DNA from: Paracoccaceae bacterium
GTDB lineage: Bacteria; Pseudomonadota; Alphaproteobacteria; Rhodobacterales; Rhodobacteraceae
Reading direction: 5' to 3'
Assembly: GCA_902602765.1 (NCBI GenBank)
Contig: CACKSH010000011.1
Span: 1 to 52,199, forward strand
Length of the DNA stretch: 52,199 nucleotides
Shown here: piece after piece, positions 30,188 through 41,006 of the stretch
Layout: every line of letters starts with the position of its first letter
Position numbering within the stretch: position 1 is the stretch's first letter
Translations under genes and position numbers: made by a program
Notes under the pieces: generated by a model
The model's input: only the letters and a program-made list of their open reading frames with translations
Database searches by the model: none
Told to the model about the DNA's origin: nothing

Positions 30188-32059
30188 ATGGTTTCAAAAT
30201 CAGATAATCCCGCTGATCCATTCAAAAAGGCCTTAGCTGAGGCGACGAAGGTTCTGGCGGATAATCCAGAGCTTTCTATTAACTACTCAATTGATCCATC
30301 GGGGCTCTCTGGTGATAATATCAGACTTCCCCAAGTCAGTAGGCGCATGACCAAAGACGAGGTGCTCCTAGCTCGAGGCACAGCTGACGCTCTCGCCATG
30401 CATCACAAATATCATGACTCTGAATTGCATTCACGATTTGCTCCTGACGGCCCAATTGCAAGAGAGCTATATGAAGCGATGGAAACTGCCAGATGTGAGG
30501 CCGTCGGCGCAAAGGATATGCCAGGCACAACCGGAAATATTAATGCAAAAATTGGTGTTGAAGCAAAACGAAAAGGTTTCGACAAGCTGACGGATCGAAC
30601 GGATGCCCCACTTTCGGATGCTGCAGGTTACTTAATCCGATCTTTAACTACCCACAAGGATCTTCCTCCATCAGCAAAGAACGTTTTAGATTTGTGGCGA
30701 GATTTTATTTTAGACCAGGCTGGAGCTACTTTAGAAAATCTAACTAACAACCTAGATAATCAAGAAAATTTTGCAAAGTTTTCTCGTCAAATAATTACTG
30801 ACTTGGGTTATGGTGATCAATTAGGTGACGATCCTGAGGCTGAGGACGATAACAATCAGGAAAACGAAGATGAAGATAATGAGCAATCCAATGATCCAGA
30901 AAGTTCAGGTACAGATGAGGATAATGACGATAATTTAGATGCAGACGATCAACAGAGCCAAGAAGAGCAACAGGATTCAGCACAGGCACAAATGAGTAGT
31001 GAAGACAGTGCCGATGAAGACCTTGAAGACCAGGAGTTGCCCGATGGAGAAGCACCCCTGGAGCCACCACCGCCGCAACCTATCTCTGATGCAGATCCAA
31101 ATTATAAAGTTTTTGAGATAAATTTTGACGAAGAGATTAAAGCTGAAGACCTTGCTGAACAAATTGAATTAGAAAGATTACGAGCATATTTAGATCAACA
31201 ACTTGAACCACTTAAAGGAGCCGTCAGTAGGCTTGCAAACAAGTTGCAAAGGAGACTTCAAGCACAGCAAAATCGTAGCTGGTTATTTGACCTTGAGGAA
31301 GGAATTCTTGATGCTGGCAGACTCGCTAGAGTTATAACTAATCCAACGACCTCTCTTAGTTTTAAAATAGAAAAGGATACTGAATTTAGAGATACGGTGG
31401 TGACATTACTTTTGGATAACTCTGGTTCAATGCGTGGCAGACCGATATCGATCGCAGCTATTTGCGCAGACGTACTAGCACGTACTTTGGAGCGTTGTAA
31501 TGTTAAAGTTGAGATTTTAGGATTTACTACGCGTGCTTGGAAAGGCGGTCAATCTCGGGAATCCTGGTTAAATCAGGATCGCCCACAACAGCCTGGCCGT
31601 TTAAATGATTTACGTCACATTATTTATAAAGGAGCTGACGCCCCTTGGCGCCGCGCACGTGCCAATCTTGGCTTGATGATGAAGGAAGGCTTGCTTAAGG
31701 AAAATATTGATGGAGAGGCTTTAGAATGGGCGCATAGACGCATGACAGCTCGCCCGGAAGCTAGAAAGATTTTGATGGTAATTTCCGATGGAGCTCCCGT
31801 AGACGATAGTACTTTATCAGTAAACCCAGCAAATTATCTCGAAAAACACTTACGAGATGTTATATCGATGGTAGAAAAAATTAAAAACGTTGAACTTTTA
31901 GCGATTGGTATTGGTCATGACGTGACGCGTTATTACGACCGTGCGGTTACTATAACAGATGTTGAGCAACTAGCCGGTGCAATGACTGAGCAGCTCGCTG
32001 CCCTATTTGATAGTGACCCCAAAGCTAGAGCTAGAGTTAATCAACTAAAAAGAGGCTAA
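30188..32059 (+). CDS. cobT: Cobaltochelatase VWA subunit CobT
   Basis: Partner of CobS in the aerobic cobalt chelatase. The 623 residues comprise an N-terminal domain (about 1-210), a very acidic Asp/Glu/Gln-rich linker at about 212-290, and a C-terminal von Willebrand A domain whose metal site is DNSGS (Asp410, Ser412, Ser414). This domain order is diagnostic for CobT and parallels magnesium chelatase BchD/ChlD. It lies 85 bases after cobS and six bases before the M24 peptidase gene, so the three may be co-transcribed. Confidence 0.96.
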   Translation: MVSKSDNPADPFKKALAEATKVLADNPELSINYSIDPSGLSGDNIRLPQVSRRMTKDEVLLARGTADALAMHHKYHDSELHSRFAPDGPIARELYEAMETARCEAVGAKDMPGTTGNINAKIGVEAKRKGFDKLTDRTDAPLSDAAGYLIRSLTTHKDLPPSAKNVLDLWRDFILDQAGATLENLTNNLDNQENFAKFSRQIITDLGYGDQLGDDPEAEDDNNQENEDEDNEQSNDPESSGTDEDNDDNLDADDQQSQEEQQDSAQAQMSSEDSADEDLEDQELPDGEAPLEPPPPQPISDADPNYKVFEINFDEEIKAEDLAEQIELERLRAYLDQQLEPLKGAVSRLANKLQRRLQAQQNRSWLFDLEEGILDAGRLARVITNPTTSLSFKIEKDTEFRDTVVTLLLDNSGSMRGRPISIAAICADVLARTLERCNVKVEILGFTTRAWKGGQSRESWLNQDRPQQPGRLNDLRHIIYKGADAPWRRARANLGLMMKEGLLKENIDGEALEWAHRRMTARPEARKILMVISDGAPVDDSTLSVNPANYLEKHLRDVISMVEKIKNVELLAIGIGHDVTRYYDRAVTITDVEQLAGAMTEQLAALFDSDPKARARVNQLKRG

Positions 32060-32065
32060 CACTCT

Positions 32066-33883
32066 ATGCAGGAAGAGAAAATTTGTAAATTTCAATCTTT
32101 CGCTTCAATTGGAAGTCCAGAATTAGGTCCTGAAAGACTAGCTGCCTTACAGAACGAAATTACTAAGAGAGGACTAGATGGCTTTCTTATACCACGATCA
32201 GATGCTTACAGAGGCGAGTATGTAGCCGAAAAAGATCAGCGTTTGAGATGGTTGACGGGGTTTGAAGGTTCTGCAGGGATCTGTGTTTTAGTTAAACAAC
32301 GAATAGGTATTTTTGTAGATGGACGCTATACTGTTCAGGCAAAAAATCAAACTTGTCCACCAATAGAAATTATTAATTGGCCAAAAATAAAAGTCACAGA
32401 CTGGATAATGGAAGTTACTAATCATGGGAAAATAGGTTTCGACCCGTGGTTGCACTCAGTAGATGAAATTGAACAGTATAATCGGTCAATGGAGAACACT
32501 GAAATTATTTTGCAAACGACGCAGAACCTTGTCGACATAATTTGGAAGGATCAACCTAGCTCACCAACTGCAAAAGCTTTTCAATATGAAGACAAGTTTG
32601 CGGGGGTGACACAATCTCATAAAAGAAAAACATTATCCAAAGAATTGAAAGAAAAGGGAAATTCAGCTGCCGTAATTACACTACCAGAGGGAATTGCCTG
32701 GTTGTTAAACATGAGAGGCGGTGATGTCGAACATTTGCCAATAGTCCAGGCTTTTGCAATTTTGCATTCAAATAATGAAGTGGATATTTTTGTAGATAAA
32801 ACGAAGGTAGAAAATTTAGCAACGCACTTTGGTCAGGGTATTAACATTTACAATGAAAATGAGTTTCTTCAGCGCCTTAAAGAACTTACGGGTAGTGTTT
32901 GCATAGATAAATCTACCTTGCCGTTTGCCGCTTATCAGAGTCTAATCGACTCAAAAGCGAATTTAGATCCGAGAGGCGACATAACGGCATTACCTAAAGC
33001 TTGTAAAAATGAGATTGAGTTAAGCAGAGCGCGAGATGCCCATTTGATTGACGCAATCGCAATGTGCAAATTTTTGAACTGGCTGAATTCACAGAAGTTA
33101 GGAATGTTAACAGAAATTGATTTAGTAATAAAATTGGAGTCGTTTAGATCAGCTAATCCAGAGTTCTACGACATAAGCTTTGAAACAATATGCGCAAGTG
33201 GACCAAATGCGGCCCTTCCACATTATCGAGTAAATTATGAAAGTAATCGCACGATCAAGAATGGTGACGTGATCCTAGTTGATAGTGGTGGGCAGTATAA
33301 AAGTGGGACAACTGACATTACTAGAACTACTGCCTTGGGCCAGGTTTCCAGCGAGATAAAGAGAGCTTTTACGCTTGTTCTTAAAGGAATGATTTCAATA
33401 TCTAAGTTAAGGTTTCCTAAAGGGATGGCAGGGTGTGATTTAGATGCATTTGCTCGAGTATTCCTATGGTCGGAGGGACTAGACTTTGCTCATGGCACAG
33501 GTCATGGAGTTGGACAATTTCTTTCTGTTCACGAAGGCCCTCAGAGATTAAGTAGGACTTCAAATATTCCTTTCAAAGCAGGAATGATTATATCAAATGA
33601 ACCAGGTTTCTATAAAGAGGGACATTTTGGGATAAGAATTGAAAATCTACTGGCCATAACAAAAGCTCCGAAATTGGAAAACTCAGTTATTGACGAGATG
33701 TTCGTTTTTGAAACACTTAATTTTGTCCCAATTGATAAATCATTAATAGAAAAAGGTTTGATGTCAGCAGATGAAATTGCTTGGCTAAATGAGTATCATT
33801 CAGAATGCCGTCAAAAAATCAGAGAGTATTTAGAACCAGACGAAAAAATTTGGTTAGACCAAGCAACCGAAGAAATTAAGTAA
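32066..33883 (+). CDS. Xaa-Pro aminopeptidase (M24B family)
   Basis: Cleaves N-terminal residues that precede proline. The 605 residues are the long form, with two creatinase-like N-terminal domains (about 1-300) and a pita-bread catalytic domain. The dimetal ligands are visible in LVDSGGQYKSGTTDITRT (two Asp), GHGVG within HGTGHGVG (His), SNEPGFY (Glu) and GIRIENL (Glu). It starts six bases after cobT, with GAGG overlapping the cobT end. It converges with recN, ten bases apart. Nothing links it to B12 beyond position. Confidence 0.93.
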   Translation: MQEEKICKFQSFASIGSPELGPERLAALQNEITKRGLDGFLIPRSDAYRGEYVAEKDQRLRWLTGFEGSAGICVLVKQRIGIFVDGRYTVQAKNQTCPPIEIINWPKIKVTDWIMEVTNHGKIGFDPWLHSVDEIEQYNRSMENTEIILQTTQNLVDIIWKDQPSSPTAKAFQYEDKFAGVTQSHKRKTLSKELKEKGNSAAVITLPEGIAWLLNMRGGDVEHLPIVQAFAILHSNNEVDIFVDKTKVENLATHFGQGINIYNENEFLQRLKELTGSVCIDKSTLPFAAYQSLIDSKANLDPRGDITALPKACKNEIELSRARDAHLIDAIAMCKFLNWLNSQKLGMLTEIDLVIKLESFRSANPEFYDISFETICASGPNAALPHYRVNYESNRTIKNGDVILVDSGGQYKSGTTDITRTTALGQVSSEIKRAFTLVLKGMISISKLRFPKGMAGCDLDAFARVFLWSEGLDFAHGTGHGVGQFLSVHEGPQRLSRTSNIPFKAGMIISNEPGFYKEGHFGIRIENLLAITKAPKLENSVIDEMFVFETLNFVPIDKSLIEKGLMSADEIAWLNEYHSECRQKIREYLEPDEKIWLDQATEEIK

Positions 33884-33893
33884 TTTATCTAGT

Positions 33894-35546
33894 TTAGCGC
33901 CCGTCCACTAAGGTAGCCGCGGCATTAATTGCAGCATTAGTTATTTTGTCACCCGAGATCATGCGAGCAATTTCCTCAATTCTCTCATTTCCATCAAGCG
34001 AGTTCACTTTTGTAAGGGTTTCAGTGGAAGTTATGGATTTTACAACCTGAAAATGCGCGTCACCAAGAGCGGCGACCTGCGGAGAATGCGTAACTATCAA
34101 AACCTGTGCATTTTTTGAAAGTCTAACCAGTCTTCTTCCAACCGCATCAGCAGTTGCCCCACCAATCCCACGGTCAATTTCATCAAAAATCATCGCAACA
34201 GAGGTATAACCTTTTGTCAGACATACTTTTAGTGCCAATAGAAAACGACTTAATTCACCCCCCGATGCTATTTTACCAATTCGACCCTTTGCAGAACCTT
34301 TATTTGTTGAAACTACAAACGAAACGTCATCGGATCCATTGGCTGATCTTTGTGCAGGTATAATGTTAGTCTCAAAGATAGCATTTTCCATTTTCAGAAA
34401 TGGTAATTCCTCTCTTACTAATTTGTCTAATTTGGCACCAGCAGTTAGTCTGGATTTATTCAGTTTTGAAGCAGCAACGTTATATTCGTTGTCACATACT
34501 CTAATCTTATCTTCTAATGAGGATAAGGTTTCAGCACCAAATGAAAATTCTGCTACTTTATCCTCAAGCTCAGCCTTAAATTTATATAGTTGATCTGAGG
34601 GAATTTTATGTTTTCTTGCTAAACCACGGATTTCAAATAGCCGCTCCTCGAGCATTTCAAGCTCATGCGCATCAAAATCCAATGTACCAACAAGCCCATC
34701 TATTATACCGCTTGCCTCACCCAACTCAGTTGAAGCCCGTGACAATGAAGCTAAAGCATCATCAAATGGTCCGTCACTTTTTCCAGATGCTGTTTCAATC
34801 CATCTCATTGCATCCAAAATCAAACTTTCTGCACCATTCACTCCAACGGCATTTTGGGCCTTTAAGATATCATCCTTTATTTTTTCCGCTGATTGCATCA
34901 TGCGTCTTTTTGCGTCTAACTCCTGTTCTTCTCCTTCTTTTGGATTGACTCTTATCAGTTCATCTAATGAATACCGCAAAAACGACTCTTCGGCCTCAAA
35001 GGCAGAAAATTTTTTTTGTTCATCCTGCAATTCTTTTTCCGCTTTTTTGAGCTTTTTCCAAGCTTCCTTAACTAACTCTCGTTGGGAATTGTTGGCCGCA
35101 AACATATCGAGTAGATGTATATGTGACCGTTGATCTAGCAAACCCTTATCATCATGCTGACCATGAATTTCAATTAGCAGCGGCGATAACTGAATTAATA
35201 ATTCTCTTGGAACTCTTCGTCCGTTAATCCATGCTGTCTTCCGCCCATCAGCACTAATAACTCGTCGAATTAATAATTCTTCTTCCCAGGGAATATTATT
35301 TTCATCAAGGATTTTTTTTACTGGGTGGTCTACATCGACTTCAAACCAAACGCTAACTTCTCCAAAATCAGCACCCGGGCGCACTATTTCAGTCTTACCG
35401 CGCCAGCCTAGAACAAACCCTAAACTATCCAAGAGTATCGATTTACCTGCCCCGGTCTCGCCTGTCAAAACATTTAATCCGCTGGTGAATATTATCTCCG
35501 CGTGGTCAATAATTAAAATATCGCGTATGTCTAATCCAACAAGCAT
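33894..35546 (-). CDS. recN: DNA repair protein RecN
   Basis: SMC-like ATPase acting in double-strand-break repair. The 550 residues show Walker A GETGAGKS (29-36), the central coiled-coil arms, the signature SGGELSRF, and Walker B MIFDEIDRGIGG. The HGQHDDKGLLDQ segment is also typical. It begins 17 bases after bamD on the same strand, the order usual in alphaproteobacteria. I see no SOS box immediately upstream. Confidence 0.97.
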   Translation of the reverse strand: MLVGLDIRDILIIDHAEIIFTSGLNVLTGETGAGKSILLDSLGFVLGWRGKTEIVRPGADFGEVSVWFEVDVDHPVKKILDENNIPWEEELLIRRVISADGRKTAWINGRRVPRELLIQLSPLLIEIHGQHDDKGLLDQRSHIHLLDMFAANNSQRELVKEAWKKLKKAEKELQDEQKKFSAFEAEESFLRYSLDELIRVNPKEGEEQELDAKRRMMQSAEKIKDDILKAQNAVGVNGAESLILDAMRWIETASGKSDGPFDDALASLSRASTELGEASGIIDGLVGTLDFDAHELEMLEERLFEIRGLARKHKIPSDQLYKFKAELEDKVAEFSFGAETLSSLEDKIRVCDNEYNVAASKLNKSRLTAGAKLDKLVREELPFLKMENAIFETNIIPAQRSANGSDDVSFVVSTNKGSAKGRIGKIASGGELSRFLLALKVCLTKGYTSVAMIFDEIDRGIGGATADAVGRRLVRLSKNAQVLIVTHSPQVAALGDAHFQVVKSITSTETLTKVNSLDGNERIEEIARMISGDKITNAAINAAATLVDGR

Positions 35547-35563
35547 TTCATATAATCAACAAG

Positions 35564-36406
35564 TTAGAGCCATCGGCCTTTTAGAACCTGTCTATGAATT
35601 TTTCGAAGCCATCCTGTACCTTTTGCTGCTGGACTAAGATTTTCATTCTTCAATAGACTGTAGGTTCGTTGATACCAAGCTGTAGCTTGATAATTGTAAC
35701 CAAGTATTGCACCGGCAGACTGTGCCTCTTCGACCAATCCCATAGACAAATACGCTTCCACAAGTCTGTGTAACGCTTCAGCTGTATAAGAAGACGTCTG
35801 ATACTCCTCTACAACAATACGAAATCTGTTTATTGCAGCGGGAAATTGTTGCCGTTTTAAATAATATCTACCTACTTCCATCTCCTTACCTGCTAAATGA
35901 TCAAAGGCTAGATCAAACTTTAATTCAGCAGCTTTAACATATTCACTGTTAGGATAATTTACCATTAGTGTCTTAAAAGCTTCCAATGCCTTCGCAGTGA
36001 CTTGTTGATCCCGGCCAACATCTTCAATCTGGTCGTAATAACTTAAAGCTATTATATACTGCGCATATGCGGAGTCTTCATCAGATGGATAATATTCAAT
36101 ATATCTTTCAGCTGCATCCCGAGCCTCTTCATACTGCTTAGCTTTGTGGTTTGCAAAAGCTTGCATAATCACAGACCTTTTTGCCCATTCTGAATATGGG
36201 TACAACCTCTCTACATCGGAAAAAAAGGCTATTGCATCCATCGGTTTTGACCTAGCCATTTCGAATTCTGCTCTATCAAAAATTTGTTTTGCAGAATAAT
36301 TCTCAATTTCATCTGAACCTACTTCTGCTGTATTACTGCAACCAACGAGCGGCCCGAGCACGACCAGAATGACCCCTATCAAATAGATTGATCTATTTAA
36401 AATCAT
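35564..36406 (-). CDS. bamD: Outer-membrane assembly lipoprotein BamD
   Basis: Essential lipoprotein of the BAM complex, which folds beta-barrel proteins into the outer membrane. The 280 residues begin with a lipoprotein signal peptide ending in LVGC, so lipidation is expected at Cys23. TPR-like helical repeats follow (SDVERLYPYSEWA, AERYIEYYPSDED and similar), the YfiO pattern. Length is slightly above E. coli BamD (245), as is common in alphaproteobacteria. recN follows in the same direction. Confidence 0.95.
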   Translation of the reverse strand: MILNRSIYLIGVILVVLGPLVGCSNTAEVGSDEIENYSAKQIFDRAEFEMARSKPMDAIAFFSDVERLYPYSEWAKRSVIMQAFANHKAKQYEEARDAAERYIEYYPSDEDSAYAQYIIALSYYDQIEDVGRDQQVTAKALEAFKTLMVNYPNSEYVKAAELKFDLAFDHLAGKEMEVGRYYLKRQQFPAAINRFRIVVEEYQTSSYTAEALHRLVEAYLSMGLVEEAQSAGAILGYNYQATAWYQRTYSLLKNENLSPAAKGTGWLRKIHRQVLKGRWL

Positions 36407-36527
36407 GAGTGACCTTTATTAAGTAATAACGTAATTATACTTAATAACTTTTTTTGAATTTAAAGTACATCAGGACAATCTAGATTATTTAAAAAATATA
36501 TATATATCTGAATTAAACTAATTTGGA

Positions 36528-37646
36528 TTATCCCATTTGAATTGAACTCTTATGAATTAAGTTCATCTGTTTTATAAGATTTAAAGTTTCATCCTTTATT
36601 TGAGACAGCACTGTCTCATCTCTTAGATGAGACAGTAATGAGGAGTTAACTTTTTCATTACGAAACCAGCTTAAGGATTTTATCAGTCGCTTTGCTTCAT
36701 CCGTGTAACCAGAAGGTGGATCTATGTCATTGATTATGGCCCAAAACCCAGTCCAGAGCCTCGAAACAGACCACGGATTATATCCACCTCCAGTCGTTAA
36801 AAGGACTTTTGGTGCCAAAAGAGTAAGCCTTGAAAGAATAGTCCATAAGCAACTATTTGTGATCTCCAGACGCGACAGTGGATCGTCCTTTAACATGTCT
36901 GCCCCTGCTTGAATAATCAATGCCTCTGGTGCGAAATTTTCTAACGCAGGGAAAAACACATATTTAAATAGTGCTTCTAAATCAACGTCCTTCGAACCTT
37001 TTATAATTGGTGCAAATAAATTTTTATCTGGATAATTTTCATCTAATTTTCCTTGAAATGGCCATCGGTTTGACTCATGCACCGAGACTAACATTACATC
37101 TGGATCTTCAGAAAAAGCAGATGCTACGCCGTCACAAAAATGAGCATCTAAATCTACGTAAGCAATCCGACGAATTCCAAATTCTCTGAATCTTAAGACT
37201 GCAAATACCAAATCATTCAAATAACAAAATCCATTTGCTCTATTTGCTAAACCATGGTGCAAACCCCCTCCCAAATTAAAAGCCCTACCGTACAAAAATG
37301 CATATTCTGCCCCTACAACTGCCCCACCAACTGAGGTCGCTGGACGCTTATACATTCCTTTAAAAACCGGGTTAGACGGCGTACCTAAATTATATTTTTT
37401 TGACCAATATTCATCAATTTTCTGCTTTTCATCAACTTCTTGAAGGACATTGATATAATCCTTCGAATGAAATTTTTCCAATAAACTTGGCTTAGCAATG
37501 GGTGCATTAACAAAGCTCGCGTCACTATACCAAGACATGGCTTTAATAAGATCGAGAGTGGGCCCTACCCTTGGTATATTTAAAGGATGTTTTCCTCCAT
37601 AATGCGTAGTGCGGTAGATATCTGAAGAAATAAGAAAAGCCGTCAT
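36528..37646 (-). CDS. AcuC-like deacetylase (histone deacetylase superfamily)
   Basis: Zinc deacetylase of the arginase/deacetylase fold. The 372 residues have the active-site His pair in GGGLHHGLA, the metal ligands in YVDLDAHFCDGV (Asp and His of DxH) and a third Asp in QAGADMLKDDP. The position that is normally HHG after DxDxH reads HFC here, a modest departure. Related bacterial enzymes deacetylate acetyl-CoA synthetase (AcuC), acetylpolyamines or acetoin-pathway proteins. No such gene is adjacent, so the substrate is open. It is divergent from hisB. Confidence 0.88.
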   Translation of the reverse strand: MTAFLISSDIYRTTHYGGKHPLNIPRVGPTLDLIKAMSWYSDASFVNAPIAKPSLLEKFHSKDYINVLQEVDEKQKIDEYWSKKYNLGTPSNPVFKGMYKRPATSVGGAVVGAEYAFLYGRAFNLGGGLHHGLANRANGFCYLNDLVFAVLRFREFGIRRIAYVDLDAHFCDGVASAFSEDPDVMLVSVHESNRWPFQGKLDENYPDKNLFAPIIKGSKDVDLEALFKYVFFPALENFAPEALIIQAGADMLKDDPLSRLEITNSCLWTILSRLTLLAPKVLLTTGGGYNPWSVSRLWTGFWAIINDIDPPSGYTDEAKRLIKSLSWFRNEKVNSSLLSHLRDETVLSQIKDETLNLIKQMNLIHKSSIQMG

Positions 37647-37763
37647 AGTTAAAAACTAGCGCTGTGGCAGGAAATAAACAGCATATTTCTAGAAAAATTC
37701 TTAGGGTTTTAGAAATTATCTTGCACAGTTATAAGCCTACCACCAGTGATGAGGAAAAGACCG

Positions 37764-38351
37764 ATGCGCAAAAGTAAAATTACACGCGAAACTAACGAAA
37801 CTAAGGTCTCAGTCTCTATTAATGTCGATGGAACTGGCAAGTATTCAAACGACACCAATGTTGGGTTTTTTGATCACATGTTGGACCAATTATCGCGCCA
37901 CTCTCTGATTGACTTAGAAATAAAGACAATTGGGGATACCGAAATTGATGACCACCACACTGTAGAAGATACGGGCATAGCACTCGGACAGGCTTTAAAG
38001 AATGCAATGGGAGATAAACAAGGAATAGTAAGATATGGCTCATGTAATTTGCCGATGGATGATGCACAAATTAGAAGTGCATTAGATTTTTCTGCCAGGC
38101 CTTTCTTTATCTGGAATGTCAGTTTTTCAACAAATAAAATTGGAAATTTTGATGTAGAACTCGTGCGTGAATTCTTTCAAGCTTTTTCAACACACGCGGG
38201 ATTAACATTACACATAGATATGGTGCATGGGATAAACGGTCATCATATCGCTGAGGCAATATTTAAATCTGTAGCAAGAGCCTTAAGACAGGCCATAGAA
38301 ATAGACCCTCGAATGGAAGAAAGTTTACCAAGTACCAAAGGAACACTCTAA
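37764..38351 (+). CDS. hisB: Imidazoleglycerol-phosphate dehydratase
   Basis: Dehydrates imidazole glycerol phosphate to imidazole acetol phosphate in histidine synthesis. The 195-residue single-function form has the manganese ligand motifs [10 protein letters not shown] and [10 protein letters not shown], each with paired His and a Glu. The ATG at 37764 has GAGG nine bases upstream and gives the usual family length; the frame is open six codons further. It begins a his run with hisH five bases downstream. Confidence 0.97.
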   Translation: MRKSKITRETNETKVSVSINVDGTGKYSNDTNVGFFDHMLDQLSRHSLIDLEIKTIGDTEIDDHHTVEDTGIALGQALKNAMGDKQGIVRYGSCNLPMDDAQIRSALDFSARPFFIWNVSFSTNKIGNFDVELVREFFQAFSTHAGLTLHIDMVHGINGHHIAEAIFKSVARALRQAIEIDPRMEESLPSTKGTL

Positions 38352-38356
38352 AAATA

Positions 38357-38992
38357 ATGCTTACAGCGCTTATCGATTATGAGAGTGGCAATTTACACTC
38401 TGCTCTTAAAGCATTTGAGATAATTTCAACTAAGAATTCGCTTGGATCTGTCAAAATAACAGGTGATCCTGATATCATTAGCAAGGCTGATAGACTAGTT
38501 TTGCCAGGTGATGGGGCTTTTCCAGCATGTAAGCAAGCGCTTGAAAGATCAGAAATCTTTGAAGCATTAAAATACGCTGTCTTTGCCAAGGGCACGCCAT
38601 TTCTTGGAATTTGTGTTGGAATGCAACTAATGGCAAACAAAGGTTTTGAATTTGAACAAACAAATGGTTTTGGCTGGATAAACGGCGAGGTGGAAAAAAT
38701 AACATTATCTGACCCCGATTTAAAAATACCGCACATGGGTTGGAATGAAATAATAATAGAAAACGACCATCCAATTTTAAACGAGATTAAAAATGGAGAT
38801 CACTTCTACTTCATACACTCATACCAAATGAAAGTTTTAAGTCAGGAACAACGACTGGCCCACGTCAGGTATGGGGGTGATATCACCGCCATCGTAGCAA
38901 AAGATAATATGGTTGGGTTACAATTTCATCCAGAGAAGAGTTCCCTCTCTGGAATGAAAATTATACAAAATTTTCTAGAATGGCAGCCGTAA
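38357..38992 (+). CDS. hisH: Imidazole glycerol phosphate synthase, glutaminase subunit
   Basis: Supplies ammonia to HisF by hydrolysing glutamine. The 211 residues carry the class I amidotransferase nucleophile in GICVGMQLMA and the His-Glu pair in QFHPEKS. It follows hisB closely and precedes a DUF2147 gene on the opposite strand, after which hisA resumes the run. Confidence 0.97.
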   Translation: MLTALIDYESGNLHSALKAFEIISTKNSLGSVKITGDPDIISKADRLVLPGDGAFPACKQALERSEIFEALKYAVFAKGTPFLGICVGMQLMANKGFEFEQTNGFGWINGEVEKITLSDPDLKIPHMGWNEIIIENDHPILNEIKNGDHFYFIHSYQMKVLSQEQRLAHVRYGGDITAIVAKDNMVGLQFHPEKSSLSGMKIIQNFLEWQP

Positions 38993-39007
38993 ATGATAGT
39001 CAAACGT

Positions 39008-39403
39008 TTAGTCAATCCGAGTCCAAGTACCACCATCACGACATAAAATCAAAACACACCCTGATATTTTTAACTGATTATTTCCCTCTAAAACCATTTT
39101 AGAGCTGTAAACCTTATCGCGATCTGGGCTCCAGATTTTTCCACCACCATATTTTCCATCACCCTTGTTTTTCATAGCCCATATAATCTTCTTACCAATA
39201 TTGTCAGACTCATATGATGCACCAGTGGAATTAAATGACTTGACAAGAGTACCACAAATTTCGCCATCGCACTCTTCTACGTTTATGTGGCCAAAATTTC
39301 CATTATCATCCGGAGTAGTTTGCCATACACCAAGTACTGGGTCCGCTAAAGCTGCCCCAGTCAGAAAGCATAAAGCGACAGCTATCTTAAAAATATTCTT
39401 CAT
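39008..39403 (-). CDS. Secreted DUF2147 protein
   Basis: Small exported protein of 131 residues with a clear signal peptide (MKNIFKIAVALCFLTGAALA, cleavage near residue 20). The DUF2147 pattern follows: GVWQTTPDD, a CDGEICGTLV segment with two Cys, IWSPDRDKVYSSKM, and a closing GTWTRID. A second Cys pair lies near the C-terminus (SGCVLILC). Function is unknown for the family; a lipocalin-like fold is possible. It is transcribed against the his genes that flank it. Confidence 0.85.
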   Translation of the reverse strand: MKNIFKIAVALCFLTGAALADPVLGVWQTTPDDNGNFGHINVEECDGEICGTLVKSFNSTGASYESDNIGKKIIWAMKNKGDGKYGGGKIWSPDRDKVYSSKMVLEGNNQLKISGCVLILCRDGGTWTRID

Positions 39404-39528
39404 TGTAATCTCCCATCTTTATAACAGTGTGCAACCAAACTTGATTCAGGGCAAGTACTAGAAGAGATGAAGTTGCATTATTCAATTGAGCATGCTTTAC
39501 GGATTTTCGAAACTGAAGGTTAGGCAAA

Positions 39529-40245
39529 ATGATATTATATCCAGCTATTGATTTAAAAGATGGTAACGCAGTTAGGTTGCTTAGAGGAGATATGAACAAA
39601 TCTACCGTATTCAATAAAAACCCAAGCGATCAAGCCATCGAATTTGAACGTGCCGGCTGCCATTGGCTACACTTGGTTGACTTAAATGGCGCTTTTGCTG
39701 GCGAACCCGTTAACTCCTCAGCTGTTGAAGAAATATTATCTCAAATTACAATTCCTGCTCAGCTTGGAGGAGGCATCCGCAGCCTCAAGACGATAGAAAA
39801 TTGGATACAAAAAGGCTTATCTCGGATAATTCTTGGAACTGTGGCCGTAGAAAACCCTCTAATAGTAAAGGAGGCTGCAAAGGAATTCCCTGGGAAAATA
39901 GCGGTCGGAGTTGATGCAAGAGATGGGCTAGTAGCAACTGACGGATGGGCTAAATCTACAAATATTAAGGCCACAGAGCTAGCAAAATCTTTTGAGGATT
40001 ATGGCGTCTGTTCAATAATTTATACTGACATAAATAGAGATGGAGCGATGCAAGGACCTAATGTGAGGGCTACCGCGAAGTTGGCTAACGAGGTGTCAAT
40101 CCCAATAATCGCATCAGGGGGGGTATCAAAGCTCGATGATCTTATTGCATTGAAAAGCTGTGGTGCTAAGCTGAACGGAGTAATTTCTGGAAGAGCATTG
40201 TATGACGGAGCCATTAATTTGCAAAAAGCTTTGGAAATTCTTTGA
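39529..40245 (+). CDS. hisA: Phosphoribosyl-formimino-AICAR phosphate isomerase
   Basis: Amadori isomerase of histidine synthesis, a TIM barrel. The 238 residues have the catalytic Asp of [14 protein letters not shown], the phosphate-binding GGGIRSL and IASGGVSKL, and the second catalytic Asp in YTDINRDGA. Its stop overlaps the hisF start as TGATG, so the two are coupled. Confidence 0.97.
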   Translation: MILYPAIDLKDGNAVRLLRGDMNKSTVFNKNPSDQAIEFERAGCHWLHLVDLNGAFAGEPVNSSAVEEILSQITIPAQLGGGIRSLKTIENWIQKGLSRIILGTVAVENPLIVKEAAKEFPGKIAVGVDARDGLVATDGWAKSTNIKATELAKSFEDYGVCSIIYTDINRDGAMQGPNVRATAKLANEVSIPIIASGGVSKLDDLIALKSCGAKLNGVISGRALYDGAINLQKALEIL

Positions 40246-41003
40246 TGCTTAAAACTCGCATTATCCCATGCCTAGATGTAGCCGACGGAAGGGTCGTGAA
40301 GGGTATAAATTTTGTAAATTTAAAAGATGCAGGCGACCCAGTAGAAGCCGCCTATCGTTACGATCAAGCGGGGGCCGATGAAATATGTTTTCTCGACATA
40401 AACGCGACGTACAAAAGTAGAAATACTACATACGATATGGTTAGAAAAACTGCAGAAAAATGCTTCATACCTTTAACTGTTGGGGGTGGAGTTAGAACTG
40501 TAGAAGATGTTCGGAAACTTTTGCTCGCAGGAGCTGATAAAGTTTCATTTAATTCAGCAGCAGTTGCTAATCCAGAAATTATAACCGCGGCTGCCAATCA
40601 ATTTGGAAGTCAGTGTATAGTTTGTGCAATAGATGCAAAAACTGTCGGCACTAAAAAATGGGAATTATTTACTCATGGTGGAAGACAGGAGACTGGCATT
40701 GACGCTGTCGAGTTTGCAAAAAAGATTGCTGATATGGGAGCTGGGGAGATATTACTGACATCGATGGATAAAGACGGCACCAAATCAGGTTTTAACATAG
40801 AGTTAACAAAAAAAATCTCGTCAGCTTTGCAAATACCAGTTATCGCATCTGGAGGGGTTGGAAATCTCTCTCATCTTGTTGACGGAATAAAATTAGGAGG
40901 TGCCTCTGCTGTTTTAGCAGCATCAATATTCCATTTTGGTGAGTACACAATTGAAGAGGCAAAGAGGTATTTGGCATCAGCGGGAATACCAGTAAGGATT
41001 TAA
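40245..41003 (+). CDS. hisF: Imidazole glycerol phosphate synthase, cyclase subunit
   Basis: Uses ammonia from HisH to make imidazole glycerol phosphate and AICAR. The 252-residue TIM barrel has [16 protein letters not shown] with the catalytic Asp, [11 protein letters not shown] with the second, and the phosphate-binding GGGVRTV and ASGGVGNL. The ATG at 40245 overlaps the hisA stop; a TTG one codon earlier is unlikely. Confidence 0.97.
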   Translation: MLKTRIIPCLDVADGRVVKGINFVNLKDAGDPVEAAYRYDQAGADEICFLDINATYKSRNTTYDMVRKTAEKCFIPLTVGGGVRTVEDVRKLLLAGADKVSFNSAAVANPEIITAAANQFGSQCIVCAIDAKTVGTKKWELFTHGGRQETGIDAVEFAKKIADMGAGEILLTSMDKDGTKSGFNIELTKKISSALQIPVIASGGVGNLSHLVDGIKLGGASAVLAASIFHFGEYTIEEAKRYLASAGIPVRI

Positions 41004-41006
41004 TTT

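Noticed and set aside
36498-36508. TATATATATAT run upstream of the deacetylase 3' end
   Set aside because: Simple low-complexity AT sequence in AT-rich intergenic DNA; no evidence of function.
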